From NCBI GenBank assembly GCA_947627715.1, contig CANQXK010000025.1:1-35704 (forward strand): 35,704 bases of DNA, read 5' to 3'. Numbering within the stretch: the first letter of the stretch is position 1; each line of letters starts with the position of its first letter. Shown here piece by piece: positions 33,803 to 35,704 of the stretch. A program made the translations under genes and the position numbers. The stretch comes from an uncultured Oscillospiraceae bacterium. Lineage in GTDB: Bacteria; Bacillota; Clostridia; Oscillospirales; Oscillospiraceae. The notes below the pieces were generated by a model. It was not told where the DNA came from. It ran no database searches and saw only the letters and a program-made list of their open reading frames with translations.

Positions 33803-34398
33803 ATCTGTTCTCTACCCTCCATGACCCTTTTCAGTTCCTCCGCGAACCGGCGGAAGGCCCGCCCCCGGTGGGAGATGGCGTTCTTCTCCCCGTCCGTCAG
33901 GCACGCCATGGAGCGGCCGTATCCCTCCGGCACGAAGATGGGGTCGTAGCCAAAGCCGTGCTCCCCCTCGTAGACGCGGCCGATCCGGCCCTCTATCACG
34001 CCCTCACAGGCGATCTCCCGCCCGTCCGGGAAGCGGCACACCACCGCGCAGCGAAAACGCGCTCCCCGCGCTCCCGCCCGGTCCACCGTCTCCATGATGT
34101 CCCGGCAGGCCTCCTTATACGTCCTGTCCCCGCAAAAGCGGGAGGAGTAGATGCCCGGCCCGCCGTCCATGGCGTCCACCTCCAGCCCGGAGTCGTCCGC
34201 CACGCATATTTTCCCCGTGGCCGCCACGGCGGCCAGCGCCTTGATCCGGGCGTTCTCCGTAAAGCTCGTCCCGTTCTCCTCCGCCTCGAACCGGCACCCG
34301 GCCTGGGCCTGGGACAGCACCGTGATGCCCAGGGGCGCTAAGATCTCCCGGACCTCCCGGAGCTTGTCGGGGTTGTTGGACGCAAGTATGATCTCCAT
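33796..34398 (-). CDS. rdgB: XTP/dITP diphosphatase (RdgB/HAM1)
   Basis: The protein is 200 residues. It begins MEIILASNNPDKLREVREIL and has TSFTENARIKALAAVAATG, VADDSGLEVDAMDGGPGIYSSRF and GFGYDPIFVPEG, the family's substrate and metal sites. It hydrolyses non-canonical purine triphosphates (XTP, dITP) to monophosphates, keeping them out of DNA and RNA. I chose the ATG at 34398 because GGGAGG lies 8 nt upstream; an extended frame to 34530 only reads ftsY sequence. Confidence 0.96.
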   Translation of the reverse strand: MEIILASNNPDKLREVREILAPLGITVLSQAQAGCRFEAEENGTSFTENARIKALAAVAATGKICVADDSGLEVDAMDGGPGIYSSRFCGDRTYKEACRDIMETVDRAGARGARFRCAVVCRFPDGREIACEGVIEGRIGRVYEGEHGFGYDPIFVPEGYGRSMACLTDGEKNAISHRGRAFRRFAEELKRVMEGREQIC

Positions 34399-34411
34399 AT
34401 CCGTTCCTCCC

Positions 34412-35323
34412 TCAGTCCTCTCCCAGAAGCGCCTCCACAAACTCCGCCGGCTCGAAGGGGATGAGGTCGTCCGCCTGCTCCCCCACGCCCACAAAGCGCA
34501 CCGGCACCCCCAGCCGTGAGGCGATGGCAAAGACGATGCCGCCCTTGGCCGTGCCGTCCAGCTTCGTCAAAACGATCCCCGTCAGGGGCGCGGACTTGGC
34601 GAACTCCTCCGCCTGGGAAAGGCCGTTCTGCCCGGTGGTGGCGTCCAGCACCAAAAGCGTCTCCCGGTCGCCCCAGGGCATCTCCCGGTCGATGACGCGG
34701 CTTATCTTCGCAAGCTCGTTCATAAGGTTCGACTTGTTGTGCAGCCGCCCGGCGGTGTCCACGATGATGAGGTCCGCCTTTCTGGCGATGGCCGCCGCGA
34801 CGCTGTCAAAGACCACGGCGGCGGGGTCGGACCCCTCCTCATGCCGGACAAAGTCCGCGCCGGTCCTCTGGGCCCACACGCCCAGCTGCTCCGCGGCGGC
34901 GGCGCGGAAGGTGTCCCCCGCCGCCAGCAGGACCTTCTTCCCCTGCCGGGCGTACATCTGGGCCAGCTTCCCGATGGTGGTGGTCTTTCCCACGCCGTTG
35001 ACGCCCACCACCAAGATCACCGAGGGCCGGGAGTCCAGCTTCAGCTCCCCCTTCTCCCCCAGCATCTCCACCAGGATCTCCTTCAGCGCCGCACGGACCT
35101 CCTCCGCGCCCCGAAGCCCCCGCTCCGACACCGCGTCCCGCAGTCTGTCCACCGCCTCCATGGAGGCCTCCGCCCCCACGTCGGAGAGGATCAGCGTCTC
35201 CTCCAGCTCCTCGAAGAACTCCTCGTTCTCCCCGGTGAAGGAGGCGATGGTGGAGTTGAGCTTCGTGCTCATGTTCTCCTTGGTCCGCGTCAGTCCCGCC
35301 CTGATCTTATCAAAAAAGCCCAT
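34412..35323 (-). CDS. ftsY: Signal recognition particle receptor FtsY
   Basis: The protein is 303 residues, the short form without a long acidic A domain. It starts MGFFDKIRAGLTRTKENM, then the N domain and the GTPase domain: GVNGVGKTTTIGKLA (G1), DTAGRLHNKSNLMNEL (G3), TKLDGTAKGG (G4) and GVGEQADDLIPFEPAEFVEALL at the end. It docks ribosome-SRP complexes at the membrane. GGAGGACAGT precedes the ATG at 35323; the longer frame to 35401 crosses the promoter. rdgB follows after 13 nt. Confidence 0.97.
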   Translation of the reverse strand: MGFFDKIRAGLTRTKENMSTKLNSTIASFTGENEEFFEELEETLILSDVGAEASMEAVDRLRDAVSERGLRGAEEVRAALKEILVEMLGEKGELKLDSRPSVILVVGVNGVGKTTTIGKLAQMYARQGKKVLLAAGDTFRAAAAEQLGVWAQRTGADFVRHEEGSDPAAVVFDSVAAAIARKADLIIVDTAGRLHNKSNLMNELAKISRVIDREMPWGDRETLLVLDATTGQNGLSQAEEFAKSAPLTGIVLTKLDGTAKGGIVFAIASRLGVPVRFVGVGEQADDLIPFEPAEFVEALLGED

Positions 35324-35372
35324 ACTGTCCTCCGCTGCCGCCTGTCCCCCGGTATTTTCCCGGTATGATCCC

Positions 35373-35401
35373 AGTATACCACAAGTCCAAGCAAATGTCA
35401 A
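35373..35401 (-). promoter_or_regulatory. Sigma-A promoter upstream of ftsY
   Basis: On the minus strand a perfect TTGACA (35396-35401) and TATACT (35373-35378) are separated by 17 nt. It lies between the smc stop and ftsY, so the ftsY-to-leuS cluster can be transcribed independently of smc. Confidence 0.85.
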
Positions 35402-35419
35402 GTATTATTTTAAGTAAAC

Positions 35420-35704
35420 TTAATTATTTTTTCCCACAGTCTTTTCCGCCTCGTCCAAGTCGATGACCAGCACGCGGGAGACGCCCTGCTCCTGCATGGT
35501 GACGCCGTAGAGGACGTCGGCCTCCTCCATGGTGCCCCGGCGGTGGGTGATGGTGAGAAACTGGGTCTTTTCCGTAAGGCCCCGCATATACCGGGCCACC
35601 TTCCCCACGTTCGCGTCGTCCAGGGCGGCCTCGATCTCGTCCATGACCACGAAGGGCGTGGGCCGCACCTTCAGGATGGCGAAATAGAGGGCGATGGCCA
35701 CGAA
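35420..35704 (-). CDS. smc: Chromosome segregation protein SMC, C-terminal end (cut by window edge)
   Basis: The last 94 residues of SMC are present; the rest lies beyond the window. The Walker B and D-loop region is seen in PFVVMDEIEAALDDANVGKVARYMRGL, followed by the switch histidine in TQFLTITHRRGTMEEADVLYGVTMQEQGVSR, as in the ABC ATPase head. SMC forms the condensin ring that organises the chromosome. The smc-ftsY order is standard in Bacillota, which supports the call. Confidence 0.95.
   Translation of the reverse strand, partial: FVAIALYFAILKVRPTPFVVMDEIEAALDDANVGKVARYMRGLTEKTQFLTITHRRGTMEEADVLYGVTMQEQGVSRVLVIDLDEAEKTVGKNN

Overview
The window reads as chromosome of a GC-rich, endospore-forming Bacillota, most likely Oscillospiraceae-like. 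The evidence is an alpha/beta small acid-soluble spore protein, RuvX, YhbY, RsfS and FtsY/SMC in Gram-positive arrangements, an NfnAB transhydrogenase typical of anaerobes, strong AGGAGG-type ribosome binding sites and many sigma-A promoters with 17-nt spacers. No rRNA, tRNA or intact transposase gene was seen.

Layout. 1-3157: a tldD-tldE-amidohydrolase operon (minus). 3281-13909: a complete type I-C CRISPR-Cas locus (minus): cas3, a 390-bp regulatory gap, then cas5-cas8c(with internal cas11c)-cas7-cas4-cas1-cas2, a leader, and an array of 30 repeats. The array is split by a RelE/ParE-type toxin and HicB-like antitoxin operon with its own promoter and operator. 14170-14409: a spore protein gene (plus). 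14600-16033: an AT-rich island with a ribbon-helix-helix regulator, an oriT-like inverted repeat and a GNAT-like gene. 16114-19995: VanW-type cell-wall protein, hemW and ruvX (minus). 20098-22482: rpmG-secE-nusG-rplK-rplA (plus). 22600-24700: a second AT-rich island with an HEAQH-motif protein and a frameshifted acetyltransferase. 24788-27674: pcp and nfnAB (minus). 27757-35704: rpsU, then ftsY-rdgB-yhbY-nadD/yqeK-LCP-rsfS-leuS, and the end of smc (minus).

Main discovery. The gap between cas3 and cas5 holds a solitary, diverged CRISPR repeat on the plus strand (11652-11681). It has its own sigma-A promoter ending a few bases upstream, and is followed by a pseudo-spacer whose first 17 nt match 11574-11590 in the same gap. 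The only mismatch is at position 6, the position type I crRNAs do not pair, and the matched site is preceded by TTC, the type I-C PAM. This is the architecture of a CreA/CreR-like guide RNA that would direct the I-C Cascade to repress a promoter in the gap: that of the cas5-cas2 operon, that of a CreT-like toxin RNA, or both. A 45-nt hairpin with a T-loop-like sequence lies in the presumed cas5 leader.

Other points of note are the toxin-antitoxin operon lodged between CRISPR repeats, a strong internal Shine-Dalgarno and GTG start for Cas11c inside cas8c, and a fused nadD-yqeK gene.
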